Assembly: GCF_001191005.1 (NCBI RefSeq)
Contig: NZ_CP012201.1
Span: forward strand, 3,410,001 to 3,474,000
DNA from: Massilia sp. NR 4-1
GTDB taxonomy: Bacteria; Pseudomonadota; Gammaproteobacteria; Burkholderiales; Burkholderiaceae_D
DNA length: 64,000 nt
Reading direction: 5' to 3'
Positions 18,863-27,512 of this stretch are shown piece by piece. Made by a program: the position numbers and the translations under genes. The notes below the pieces were generated by a model. It saw only the letters and a list, made by a program, of their open reading frames with translations. It was not told the DNA's origin and did no database searches. Positions within the stretch are counted from its first letter, which is position 1; every line of letters starts with the position of its first letter.

Positions 18863-20857
18863 ATGAGACTGCCCCTGCGCGTCAAATTCCTGCTGCTGAG
18901 CGCGTTTATCCTGGCGCTGGTGGTGGGCGTGCTGATCGCCAATAGCCTGCGGCTGATGGAGAACGCGGTCAGCCGCAATGCCGAACGGGTCGCCCATGAG
19001 TACGCCGTCACACTGAACCTGACCCTGAGTCCCTACGCCAGCACCGGCCGGCTCAACGAATTGAGCAGCTACTGGAACGAGATGCTGGCCGAGCCGCGCG
19101 ACAGCCTGCTGCGCTATATCGTAGTGCTCGACGCCTCCGGCCGTTCCATGGCCCAGGCCGGCGAACAGCCGCTGCAACTGCCGCCGCTGCTGCGCCGGGG
19201 CAAGGCCGACGAGGGAGGCGTGCGCACCCTGTTCGAGGAGCATATCCTGCACGTGCGCGCCCCGCTGCTCTTGAACCAGAACGAGATCGGCTCGCTCAAC
19301 TTCGGCCTGTCGACGGCCGAACTGGGCAAGGCGCGCGACGAGGTCATGCTGCAGGGCAGCGCCATCGCGCTGACCGGCTTCGGCGTCGGCCTGCTGCTGT
19401 TCGTCGCCCTGACCCACGGCATCGGCCGCCGCCTGCAGGCGCTGACCGAGCAGTCGCAGCAGCTGGCCCAGGGCCAGTACGGCCGCCAGCTGCCCGAGCG
19501 CGGCGGCGACGAGCTGCAGGTGTTCACCCACTCGCTGAATACCATGAGCGCCACCCTGCGCGACCGCATCCTGCGCCTGGAAGAGTCCGAGCTGCGCCTG
19601 TCGGAGTCGGAGGCGCGCTTCCATACCCTGTTCGATATGACGCCGCTGCCGCTCAGCGTCTCGGGCCAGGATGGGCGCGTGCTCACCGCCAACCGCGCCC
19701 TGCTGCGCACCTTCCACCGCGAGTTGTCCGACGTGGTCGGCAAGCGTTCGGACGAGCTGCCGTTCTGGGCCTCGCCGGTCGAGCGCAACCGCATCTGGCA
19801 ATTGCACCAGCGCCAGGGTGCTGTGCGCGGCGAGGTGGCCGACGTGCAGCTGCCGGACGGCAGCCAGGGCAGCGTGACGATCTGGTCCTCCTCCCTGCTG
19901 CTCGATGGGCAGCAAGCCATCATCTGGGCCTTGCTCGACCTGACCCAGGAGCGCAAGGCCAAGGATGCGCTGCAGGAACTCAACGCTTCGCTGGAACACC
20001 GGGTGCGCGAGCGCTCGGCCGAGCTGGAGCACGCCAACAGCGAGCTGTCGCATACGCTCGACACCTTGAAGCGCACCCAGCACGACCTGATCGCGGCCGA
20101 AAAGATGGCCTCGCTCGGCTCCCTCGTGGCCGGCATCGCCCACGAGCTGAACACGCCGATCGGCAACAGCCTGCTGGCCTCGACCGCGCTGCGCGACCGT
20201 GTCGAGGAATTCGACGCCGTGGTGGCGGCCGGCTCGCTGCGGCGCTCGGCCCTGACCAGCCATCTGGAGGAAGTGCGCCTGGCTTGCGGCCTGATCTCCA
20301 GTTCGCTGCAAAAGGCGGCCGAGCTGATTTCCTCGTTCAAGCAGATCGCCGTCGACCAGACCAATGACCAGCGCCGCTGCTTCAGCCTGCTCACCGTGGT
20401 CAGCGACACCACCGCCACCTTCATGCCGCGCCTGCGCCGCGCCAACTGCCGCGTCAGCCTCGACGTGCCGTCCAGCCTGATGCTCGATTCCTACCCGGGC
20501 AGCCTGTACCAGATCTTCACCAATCTGCTCAATAATGCGCTGATGCACGCCTTCGAGGGCCGCAGCGCGGGCCAGATCGTGATCCGCGCCGAGGCCACCG
20601 GCACGGCGATGGTGGACATCAGTTTCAGCGACGACGGCGTGGGCATGGGCGAGGAAGTGCGGCGCCACGTCTTCGACCCCTTCTTCACCACCAAGATGGG
20701 CCAGGGCGGCACCGGCCTCGGCATGAACATCGTCTACAACATCGTCACCGGCGTGCTGGGCGGCCGCATCGCCATCGATGCGGCGCCCGGCGCCGGCACC
20801 GTGATCCGCCTCAGCCTGCCGCTCAGTTCGCCGCTGCACGACGCGCCCGGCGCTTGA
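18863..20857 (+). CDS. Membrane sensor histidine kinase (HAMP-PAS)
   Basis: This is a 664-residue orphan kinase. Membrane helix 1 spans about residues 7-27, a periplasmic sensor about 28-165, and helix 2 about 166-186. HAMP follows at about 187-238, PAS at about 245-365 and a coiled coil at about 366-412. The HisKA-type segment has the phospho-acceptor H427 in AGIAHELNTPIGN, and the HATPase domain has GTGLGMNIVYNIV near the C-terminus. The ATG at 18863 is chosen for AGGAG at 18853-18857. No response regulator is adjacent. It lies downstream of the porin and PstS-like genes beyond a terminator and palindrome, so it has its own promoter; a signalling link is inferred from position only. Confidence 0.9.
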   Translation: MRLPLRVKFLLLSAFILALVVGVLIANSLRLMENAVSRNAERVAHEYAVTLNLTLSPYASTGRLNELSSYWNEMLAEPRDSLLRYIVVLDASGRSMAQAGEQPLQLPPLLRRGKADEGGVRTLFEEHILHVRAPLLLNQNEIGSLNFGLSTAELGKARDEVMLQGSAIALTGFGVGLLLFVALTHGIGRRLQALTEQSQQLAQGQYGRQLPERGGDELQVFTHSLNTMSATLRDRILRLEESELRLSESEARFHTLFDMTPLPLSVSGQDGRVLTANRALLRTFHRELSDVVGKRSDELPFWASPVERNRIWQLHQRQGAVRGEVADVQLPDGSQGSVTIWSSSLLLDGQQAIIWALLDLTQERKAKDALQELNASLEHRVRERSAELEHANSELSHTLDTLKRTQHDLIAAEKMASLGSLVAGIAHELNTPIGNSLLASTALRDRVEEFDAVVAAGSLRRSALTSHLEEVRLACGLISSSLQKAAELISSFKQIAVDQTNDQRRCFSLLTVVSDTTATFMPRLRRANCRVSLDVPSSLMLDSYPGSLYQIFTNLLNNALMHAFEGRSAGQIVIRAEATGTAMVDISFSDDGVGMGEEVRRHVFDPFFTTKMGQGGTGLGMNIVYNIVTGVLGGRIAIDAAPGAGTVIRLSLPLSSPLHDAPGA

Positions 20858-20873
20858 AGCGGGACGCGGCGGC

Positions 20874-21311
20874 TCAGTGGATTTCCAGACGCCGGCTGCT
20901 GCCGCCGGCTTTCTTGGGCAGGGTCAGCTCCAGCATGCCGTCGCTGAATTTCGCCTCGGCCTGGGCATCGTCGATCGCTTCCGGCAGCTGGATGGTGCGG
21001 CGCAGATCGCCGAAGAAACGCTCGCTCGACAGCACGCGCTCCTGCTGGTCGCGCACCACATCCTCTTTGCGGCACTGGGCCGACAGGGTGACGCGGTTGC
21101 CATCGATGCTGACGTTCACATCGTCCTTGCGGATGCCCGGCAGCTCGGCCAGCACGCGGTAAGCCTGTTCGGTTTCCGTCACATCCATGCGGATATTGCG
21201 CAGCTCGTCGCCCCAGCCATCCTCGCGCAGGCGCTGGCTCAGCGGGCGGAAGGTGGAACGCACCAGATTGTCGAGCAGATCGAAGGGTTCATAGGGGGTA
21301 AGCATGGCCAT
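20874..21311 (-). CDS. Small heat-shock protein, Hsp20/alpha-crystallin family
   Basis: This ATP-independent holdase chaperone has 145 residues. The alpha-crystallin domain (about 40-130) shows VTETEQAYRVLAELPGIRKDDV, VTLSAQCRK, the SSERFFGDLRRTIQLPE strand and ALTLPKK-like LELTLPKK. The C-terminal tail has LEIH rather than a full I-x-I motif. AGGAGG lies 6 bases before the ATG. A sigma-32 type promoter is visible upstream. It is tail-to-tail with the histidine kinase. Confidence 0.93.
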   Translation of the reverse strand: MAMLTPYEPFDLLDNLVRSTFRPLSQRLREDGWGDELRNIRMDVTETEQAYRVLAELPGIRKDDVNVSIDGNRVTLSAQCRKEDVVRDQQERVLSSERFFGDLRRTIQLPEAIDDAQAEAKFSDGMLELTLPKKAGGSSRRLEIH

Positions 21312-21345
21312 GATGTCCTCCTTTCGGGTCGGTCATACGCCCATG

Positions 21346-21372
21346 ATATGAAGCACGATTGCCGATTTCAAG
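21346..21372 (-). promoter_or_regulatory. Sigma-32 (RpoH) promoter of hsp20
   Basis: The minus strand reads CTTGAA (21372-21367), 13 bases, then CTTCATAT (21353-21346). This fits the sigma-32 consensus CTTGAA-N13..15-CCCCATnT at all of -35 and at C, CAT and T of -10. The predicted start is about 27 bases before the ATG. rpoH itself is encoded at 62.1 kb. Confidence 0.75.
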
Positions 21373-21387
21373 CCGGCGCGCGGGCGT

Positions 21388-21418
21388 AAAAAAACCGGGG
21401 ACGCATCCCCGGTTTTTT
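21388..21418. terminator. Terminator between secA and hsp20
   Basis: CCGGGG (21395-21400) pairs with CCCCGG (21407-21412), flanked by an A run on the left and a T run on the right, so it can act on both strands. It lies 14 bases after the secA stop, so it ends secA transcription on the minus strand before the hsp20 promoter. Confidence 0.85.
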
Positions 21419-21431
21419 GTTGTCCGCCGGC

Positions 21432-24194
21432 TTAGGCCAGCTTGCCGTGGCAAGCCTTGTACTTCTTGCCGCTGCCGCAAGGGCAAGGGTCGTTGCGGCC
21501 GACCTTGACGCCCATGCTGACGCTGGCTTCGCTGCCGCCGTCGGGCAGCGCGGTCGGGGCCAGCAACTCTTCCGGCGCCGCGTTCGGGTTGAAGTCGGCG
21601 TGCTGGTAGTGCACGTTTTCCACATGCGACTGGGCCATGGCCGCTTCGGCCGCGTCGATTTCCTCGCGCGACTGGATGCGCACGGTCTGCACCAGCTTGA
21701 TCACATCGTTCTTGATCATGTCCAGCATCTGGCCGAACAGCTCGAAGGCTTCGCGCTTGTATTCCTGCTTCGGATTCTTCTGCGCATAGCCGCGCAGATG
21801 GATGCCTTGGCGCAGATGGTCCAGCGCGGCCAGGTGTTCGCGCCAGTGGCTGTCCATGCTCTGCAGCATGACATTGCGCTCGAAACCGGCAAACGCTTCC
21901 TTGCTGACGATCTCGACCTTTTCCTTGTATTGCGTGTCGGCCGCGGCCAGCACGCGTTCCAGCAGCTCGTCGTCGCTCAGGTTCTGCTCGGCTTCCAGCA
22001 TCTGGGTCAGCGGCAGCTGCAACTGCCATTCGCTGGCCAGCACTTTTTGCAGCGCGGCCACGTCCCACTGCTCTTCCACCGATTCTTCCGGCACGTACAC
22101 GCGCACCAGGTCGGTGAACACGCCGTGGCGCAGCGATTCGATGGTTTCCGAGACGTCGGTGCTTTCCAGCAGCTCGTTACGCTGCTGATAGATCACCTTG
22201 CGCTGGTCATTGGCGACGTCGTCGTATTCCAGCAGCTGCTTACGGATATCGAAGTTGCGCGCCTCGACCTTGCGCTGGGCCGATTCGATCGAGCGGCTGA
22301 CGATGCCCGCTTCGATCGGTTCGCCTTCCGGCATTTTCAGGCGGTCCATGATGGCGCGCACGCGGTCGCCGGCGAAGATGCGCAGCAAAGGATCGTCGAG
22401 CGAGAGGTAGAAGCGCGAGGAACCCGGGTCGCCCTGGCGGCCGGAGCGGCCGCGCAGCTGGTTGTCGACGCGGCGCGACTCGTGGCGCTCGGTGCCGACG
22501 ATGTGCAGGCCGCCGGCCGCCACCACCTGCTCGTGCAGCGCCTGCCAGCCGTCGCGCAGCTTCTGCGCCTGGGCCGCCTTGTCGGCGTCGCTCAGTTCGG
22601 CATTGGCTTCGACGAACTGGATTTGTTTTTCAACGTTACCGCCCAACACGATGTCGGTACCGCGGCCGGCCATATTGGTGGCGATGGTGATGGCTTTCGG
22701 CGAACCGGCCTGGGCGATGATTTCCGCTTCGCGCGCGTGCTGCTTGGCGTTCAGCACATTGTGCGGCAGCTTGGCCTTGTCCAGGATGCCGGACAAGAGC
22801 TCGGAGTTTTCGATCGAGGTGGTACCCACCAGCACCGGCTGGCCGCGCTCGTAGCAGTCGCGGATGTCCAGCATCATGGCGTTGTACTTCTCGGCATTCG
22901 ATTTGTACACCTGGTCCTGGCGGTCCTTGCGCTGCGAAGGACGGTTGGGCGGAATCACCACGGTTTCCAGCGCGTAGATTTCCTGGAATTCGTAGGCTTC
23001 GGTGTCGGCCGTGCCGGTCATGCCCGCCAGCTTGGCGTACATGCGGAAATAGTTCTGGAAGGTGATCGAGGCCAGGGTCTGGTTCTCGTTCTGGATCTTC
23101 ACGCCTTCCTTGGCTTCGACGGCCTGGTGCAGGCCATCGGACCAGCGGCGGCCCGTCATCAGGCGGCCGGTGAATTCATCGACGATCACCACTTCGTCGT
23201 TCTGCACCACGTAATGCTGGTCCTTGAAGTACAGGGCGTGGGCGCGCAGCGCGGCGTACAGGTGGTGCACCAGGGTGATATTCGCCGAATCGTAGAGCGA
23301 GGCGCCTTCGGGCAGCAGGCCCATGCGGGTCAGGATGCCTTCGGCCTTTTCGTGGCCGGCTTCGGTCAGCAGCACCTGGTGCGCTTTCTCGTCCTTGGTA
23401 TAGTCGCCCGGCACTTCGATCTTGCCCTTGCCGTCGGCGGTTTCCTCGCCCACTTGCAGGGTCAGCAGCGGCGGCACGCTATTGATCTTGTGGTAGAGGT
23501 CGGTGTGGTTCTCGGCCTGGCCGGAAATGATCAGCGGGGTCCGCGCTTCGTCGATCAGGATCGAGTCCACCTCGTCGACGATGCCGAAGTTCAGGGCGCG
23601 CTGCACGCGGTCGCGCGCCTCGAACACCATATTGTCGCGCAGGTAGTCGAAGCCGAATTCGTTATTGGTGCCGTAAGTGATGTCGGACGCGTAAGCCTGC
23701 TGCTTGGCGGCATGCTCCATCTGCGACAGGTTGATGCCGGTGCTCAGGCCCAGCCAGCGGTACAGGCGGCCCATGGTTTCGGCATCGCGCTGCGCCAGGT
23801 AATCGTTGACGGTCACGATGTGCACGCCCTTGCCCGACAGCGCATTCAGATAGGCCGGCAGGGTCGCGGTCAGGGTCTTGCCCTCACCGGTGCCCATCTC
23901 GGCGATTTTGCCATAGTGCAATACCATGCCACCGATCAGCTGCACGTCGAAGTGGCGCATCTTGAAGACGCGCTTGGACGCTTCGCGGCAGACGGCGAAG
24001 GCTTCGGGCAGCAGGCTGTCCAGCGCTTCGCCGTTGGCGATGCGCTCCTTGAAGGCCGGCGTTTTCGCTTGCAGCTCGGCATCCGACAGCTTTTCGTATT
24101 CCGGTTCCAGCGCATTGATCGCTTTCACCGTCTTTTGGTATTGCTTGAGCAACCGCTGGTTACGGCTGCCGAAGATCTGGGTCAGTAAGGACAT
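21432..24194 (-). CDS. secA: Preprotein translocase ATPase SecA
   Basis: SecA drives protein export through SecYEG. The 920-residue protein has Walker A in MGTGEGKTLTATLP (GTGEGKT at 101-107), a DEVDSILIDEART motif II, the TNMAGRGTDI helicase motif and GRSGRQGDPG. The C-terminal zinc-binding SecB/ribosome contact is CPCGSGKKYKACHG. The length is normal. It is divergent from dciA across 229 bases, and a terminator follows immediately. Confidence 0.98.
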   Translation of the reverse strand: MSLLTQIFGSRNQRLLKQYQKTVKAINALEPEYEKLSDAELQAKTPAFKERIANGEALDSLLPEAFAVCREASKRVFKMRHFDVQLIGGMVLHYGKIAEMGTGEGKTLTATLPAYLNALSGKGVHIVTVNDYLAQRDAETMGRLYRWLGLSTGINLSQMEHAAKQQAYASDITYGTNNEFGFDYLRDNMVFEARDRVQRALNFGIVDEVDSILIDEARTPLIISGQAENHTDLYHKINSVPPLLTLQVGEETADGKGKIEVPGDYTKDEKAHQVLLTEAGHEKAEGILTRMGLLPEGASLYDSANITLVHHLYAALRAHALYFKDQHYVVQNDEVVIVDEFTGRLMTGRRWSDGLHQAVEAKEGVKIQNENQTLASITFQNYFRMYAKLAGMTGTADTEAYEFQEIYALETVVIPPNRPSQRKDRQDQVYKSNAEKYNAMMLDIRDCYERGQPVLVGTTSIENSELLSGILDKAKLPHNVLNAKQHAREAEIIAQAGSPKAITIATNMAGRGTDIVLGGNVEKQIQFVEANAELSDADKAAQAQKLRDGWQALHEQVVAAGGLHIVGTERHESRRVDNQLRGRSGRQGDPGSSRFYLSLDDPLLRIFAGDRVRAIMDRLKMPEGEPIEAGIVSRSIESAQRKVEARNFDIRKQLLEYDDVANDQRKVIYQQRNELLESTDVSETIESLRHGVFTDLVRVYVPEESVEEQWDVAALQKVLASEWQLQLPLTQMLEAEQNLSDDELLERVLAAADTQYKEKVEIVSKEAFAGFERNVMLQSMDSHWREHLAALDHLRQGIHLRGYAQKNPKQEYKREAFELFGQMLDMIKNDVIKLVQTVRIQSREEIDAAEAAMAQSHVENVHYQHADFNPNAAPEELLAPTALPDGGSEASVSMGVKVGRNDPCPCGSGKKYKACHGKLA

Positions 24195-24423
24195 TGCTTG
24201 AATTCTTGTATAAACGCCGTTAAAAAAAGCTCGCTTCGCGACCTCGCCCAGTGGGCGGCCCTACCGCACCGAGTCCGCCTATGGCAAAAGACGGTGATTC
24301 TATCATGCGTTCCCGGCAAGGTTGGGTTCCTGGCCCTATAACACAATAGGCAAGGGGGAAATAAATTGCCCCCACGGCCCCGTCCGCTCGGCATGGATGA
24401 GCCGGCTATGGTAAGGTGGGCGC

Positions 24424-24897
24424 ATGCGATTCGACTCCTTCAACCGCTCGCGCCGTCCGGCCGAAGCCACCGATTTCCTGCGCCGCCACGACCGCCTGGC
24501 CGCCCTGCTGCCGGCCGCCGAACGCATGGGCGCCCTGCAGGCCGACTGCGCCGCCGCCCTGCCGGCCGCTTTCAAGCTCAGCGAAATCCTGGCCTGCGAA
24601 GACGGTCAGCTGCTGCTGTCGGTGCCCAATGCCGCGGTTGCCGCCAAGCTTAAGCAACAATTGCCAAAGCTACAAGAGGCATTGCAACAAAAGGGGTGGC
24701 AAATCAACAACATCCGTCTGCGCGTGCAGATGATGAAATCGGTCCAGCCCCTGCCCGTCGAACGCCGGCAGCTGGCCTTGCCGGACAGCGCCGTCAACTC
24801 CTTCGAGCAGCTCAGCAAGGAATTGGAAGAGACCGCGCAAAACCGCCCCCTGATCGCCGCCCTGCGCGCCATGGTCGCGCGCCGCCGCCCCGCCTGA
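24424..24897 (+). CDS. DciA/DUF721-family protein
   Basis: This 157-residue protein has the DUF721 (DciA) domain at about residues 20-110 (AALPAAFKLSEILACEDGQL, AVAAKLKQQLPKLQEALQQKGW). DciA proteins recruit or load the replicative helicase DnaB in bacteria lacking DnaC. The C-terminal part (about 115-157) is helical and basic. It sits between secA and lpxC as in many betaproteobacteria. The family is clear; the helicase role is inferred from characterised relatives. Confidence 0.82.
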   Translation: MRFDSFNRSRRPAEATDFLRRHDRLAALLPAAERMGALQADCAAALPAAFKLSEILACEDGQLLLSVPNAAVAAKLKQQLPKLQEALQQKGWQINNIRLRVQMMKSVQPLPVERRQLALPDSAVNSFEQLSKELEETAQNRPLIAALRAMVARRRPA

Positions 24898-24942
24898 GAA
24901 CCGCGCTTTGCACGCCGGATCAAGGCTGGCTGCGCAACGGAC

Positions 24943-25878
24943 TTAGTTGTAGGACCACTCTTGGGCGAGCTGGCGGGCGTAGGAAGGCGGTGCCTTGCTG
25001 ACGTCGTCGTAGCTGACGATTTCGTAGGCGTCGGGGTGGGAGAGCAGTTCGCGCAGCAGCAGATTGTTCAGGGCGTGGCCGGATTTATGCGCTTCGTACG
25101 CGGCGATCAGCGGGTGGCCGACCAGATACAGGTCGCCGATGGCGTCCAGAATCTTGTGGCGCACGAATTCGTCGTCATAGCGCAGGCCGTCGGAGTTGAG
25201 AATGCGGTATTCGTCCATGACGATGGCGTTTTCCAGCGAGCCGCCGCGCGCCAAGCCGATGCCGCGCAGCATTTCCACATCCTGCATGAAGCCGAAGGTG
25301 CGCGCGCGCGCCACGGCCTGGATATACGAGACGTCGCCGAAGTCGACATTGGCGCGCTGGGCCGTGCCGTCCACCGCCGGGTGGTTGAATTCGATGAAGA
25401 AGTCGAGCTTGAAGCCATCGTGCGGCACCAGGCGCGCCCATTTCTCATTGGCGCCTTTGCCGTCGCGCACTTCGACCGCTTTCAGCACGCGGATGAATTT
25501 CTTGGGCGCGTCCTGCTCTTCCAGGCCGGCTTGCTGCAGCAGGTACACAAAGGAGGAGGCCGAACCGTCCATGATGGGAATTTCTTCCGCGCTCACGTCG
25601 ATATACAGATTGTCGATGCCGAGGCCGGCGCAGGCCGACATCAGGTGTTCGACCGTGGAAACGCGGGCGCCATCCTGGATCAGCACCGACGCCATGCGGG
25701 TATCGCCCACCGCCATGGCATTCGACGGGAATTCCACCACCGGGTCGAGGTCGACGCGGCGGAAGATGATGCCGGTGTCCGGCGCGGCCGGACGCAGGGT
25801 CAGCACCACCTTGGTGCCGGAGTGCAGGCCGACGCCCGTGGTGCGGATTAACTCTTTGATAGTACGTTGTTTTAGCAT
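24943..25878 (-). CDS. lpxC: UDP-3-O-acyl-N-acetylglucosamine deacetylase
   Basis: LpxC is a zinc deacetylase that commits UDP-GlcNAc to lipid A. The 311-residue protein has the VGLHSG start, the zinc histidine in VEHLMSACAGLG, and the zinc His/Asp pair in HKILDAIGDLYLVGHPL. The length is normal. Its usual neighbour, ftsZ, lies 4.5 kb away here because other genes have been placed between them. Confidence 0.98.
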   Translation of the reverse strand: MLKQRTIKELIRTTGVGLHSGTKVVLTLRPAAPDTGIIFRRVDLDPVVEFPSNAMAVGDTRMASVLIQDGARVSTVEHLMSACAGLGIDNLYIDVSAEEIPIMDGSASSFVYLLQQAGLEEQDAPKKFIRVLKAVEVRDGKGANEKWARLVPHDGFKLDFFIEFNHPAVDGTAQRANVDFGDVSYIQAVARARTFGFMQDVEMLRGIGLARGGSLENAIVMDEYRILNSDGLRYDDEFVRHKILDAIGDLYLVGHPLIAAYEAHKSGHALNNLLLRELLSHPDAYEIVSYDDVSKAPPSYARQLAQEWSYN

Positions 25879-25932
25879 GCTGAGATTATATCGGCTTTGC
25901 CCGGCCCGCGTTCACGGCCGCGCCCGCCGGAC

Positions 25933-26817
25933 TCAGGGATGCTCGGCTTCCGCATGCACCGCTTCGCGCCGCACCAGGTACAGGCCACTGCCGATGATGA
26001 TGGCCGCGCCGAGCAGGGTGTAGGCGTCGGGCAGCGTGCTCCACAGCACCCAGTCGATGCCCACGCCCCAGGCCAGGGCCGAGTATTCGAAGGGCGCGAC
26101 GATCGAGGCCTTGCCGCGGCTGAAGGCCACGGTCAGGGCCAGTTGCCCGAGGAAGCCGCTGACGGCCAGGGCCAGCAGCACCGGCCAGTCTTCCATGCGC
26201 AGCGGCACCCAGCCCTGGTAGCTGAGCGGCAGCGCGCCCGCCCCCATCAGCACCAGCACCCAGAACATGATGTGTTCGGGCGCGTCGCTGCGGCTGAGGA
26301 TGCGGCTGACGACGGCCGAGATGGCATAGCAGGCGGCCGAAGCCAGCACGGCCAAGCCCGCCACCGAAATGAAGCTGCTGCCCTCGGGCCGCAAGACCAC
26401 CAGCACGCCGCCCAGGCCGACCGCGATCGCCAGCCACTGCGCCGTATCCACCTTTTCCTTCAAGACGAAGACGGACAGGGCCGTGATCAGGGCCGGCGCG
26501 ATAAAGAAGATGGAGTAGGTTTCCGCCAGCGGCAGCGATTTGAGCGCATAGGCAAACAAGGTCAGCATGGCGATGCCGAGGGCGCCGCGCAGCAGGTGCA
26601 GCGGCCAGCGTATCTTGAACACATGGCCGAACTTGCCGCGCCAAGCCATGTAGGCGCAGACCAGGGGCAGCGAGCACAGGCAGCGCAGCGCCGTCACCTG
26701 CATGGCGGGATAGTGGGCGGCGAGCAGCTTCATCGTCGTGTCCATGAAGGCGAACATGGCGACGGCGGCGAGCATGGCGTAAATGGCTTGCAGGTTTTCT
26801 TTCGATTGCGGGGTCAC
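25933..26817 (-). CDS. EamA/DMT-family transporter
   Basis: This is a drug/metabolite transporter with two EamA repeats and about ten membrane helices, 294 residues from the GTG at 26817 (MTPQSKENLQAIYAML). Repeat hallmarks are LRCLCSLPLVCAYM, YSIFFIAPALITALSVFVLKEK, and EYSALAWGVGIDWVLW. A TTG at 26871 would add 18 residues without similarity, so GTG is preferred. The substrate is unknown. It is divergent from the SET-domain gene and lies just beyond lpxC on the same strand. Confidence 0.85.
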   Translation of the reverse strand: MTPQSKENLQAIYAMLAAVAMFAFMDTTMKLLAAHYPAMQVTALRCLCSLPLVCAYMAWRGKFGHVFKIRWPLHLLRGALGIAMLTLFAYALKSLPLAETYSIFFIAPALITALSVFVLKEKVDTAQWLAIAVGLGGVLVVLRPEGSSFISVAGLAVLASAACYAISAVVSRILSRSDAPEHIMFWVLVLMGAGALPLSYQGWVPLRMEDWPVLLALAVSGFLGQLALTVAFSRGKASIVAPFEYSALAWGVGIDWVLWSTLPDAYTLLGAAIIIGSGLYLVRREAVHAEAEHP

Positions 26818-26963
26818 GCGGGCGGTCCGGATAGTTGAGCGGGACCGTCCATTGTACGCAAAGCCCGCCAATCATGCTGCCCCAGGGGAAGCGTCGCCGC
26901 GCATGCGCCACGCGGGGAATGGCCGGCACCAAGCGGGAACGGCGCAACGCCACGGAGCAGGTT

Positions 26964-27482
26964 ATGATTAGCGCCATGACCATGCCCGCCTCCCTCACCG
27001 ACTCCGCCAGCCAGTCCACCGCTTCCGCCGTGTGCGAGGTGCACAACTCATCCATCCATGGCCAGGGCGTGTTTGCGCTATGCGCCATCACCCCCGGAGA
27101 ACGCATCATCGAATACACGGGCGAACGCGTGAGCTGGGAGGAAACCTGCCGCCGCAACGAGGAAAAAGGCGGCCCCATCAACCACACCTTCTTCTTCAGC
27201 CTGGATGACGGCATGCTCATCGATGGCGGCATGGGCGGCAACGAGTCGCGCTGGATCAACCATTCCTGCGAACCGAACTGCGAGGCGGTCGAGGAGGAGG
27301 GCCGCGTCTTCATCCACGCCCTGCATCCGATCGCGCCGGGAGAGGAACTCAAGTACAACTACGGCCTGATTTACGAGGCGCGCCACACGCCGGCCGTCAA
27401 GCGCGCCTTCGCCTGCTTCTGCGGCGCGCCCACCTGCAGCGGCACCATGCTGGCGCCCAAGCGCGGCAAGAAGCGGCCTTGA
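26964..27482 (+). CDS. SET-domain protein (putative lysine methyltransferase)
   Basis: This 172-residue protein holds one SET domain (about 25-150) with HGQGVFA, PGERIIEYTGE, WINHSCEPNCE (the NHSCxPN pseudoknot) and GEELKYNYG, followed by a post-SET-type CFCGAPTC motif. SET enzymes methylate protein lysines with SAM. Bacterial substrates are mostly unknown. The ATG at 26964 is chosen for GGAG at 26955-26958; ATGs at 26976 and 26982 are alternatives. It is one of the genes that interrupt the ftsZ-lpxC synteny. Confidence 0.85.
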   Translation: MISAMTMPASLTDSASQSTASAVCEVHNSSIHGQGVFALCAITPGERIIEYTGERVSWEETCRRNEEKGGPINHTFFFSLDDGMLIDGGMGGNESRWINHSCEPNCEAVEEEGRVFIHALHPIAPGEELKYNYGLIYEARHTPAVKRAFACFCGAPTCSGTMLAPKRGKKRP

Positions 27483-27512
27483 TCCCCTCCTGCCGCCCAC
27501 CATGCAAAGCGC

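Noticed and set aside
21417..24188. Open frame of 923 codons on the plus strand
   Set aside because: Exact mirror of secA; long antisense frames are common in GC-rich genes and this product resembles no family.
25886..27358. Open frame of 490 codons across the EamA and SET genes
   Set aside because: Shadow of two genes on opposite strands; no domain in its translation.
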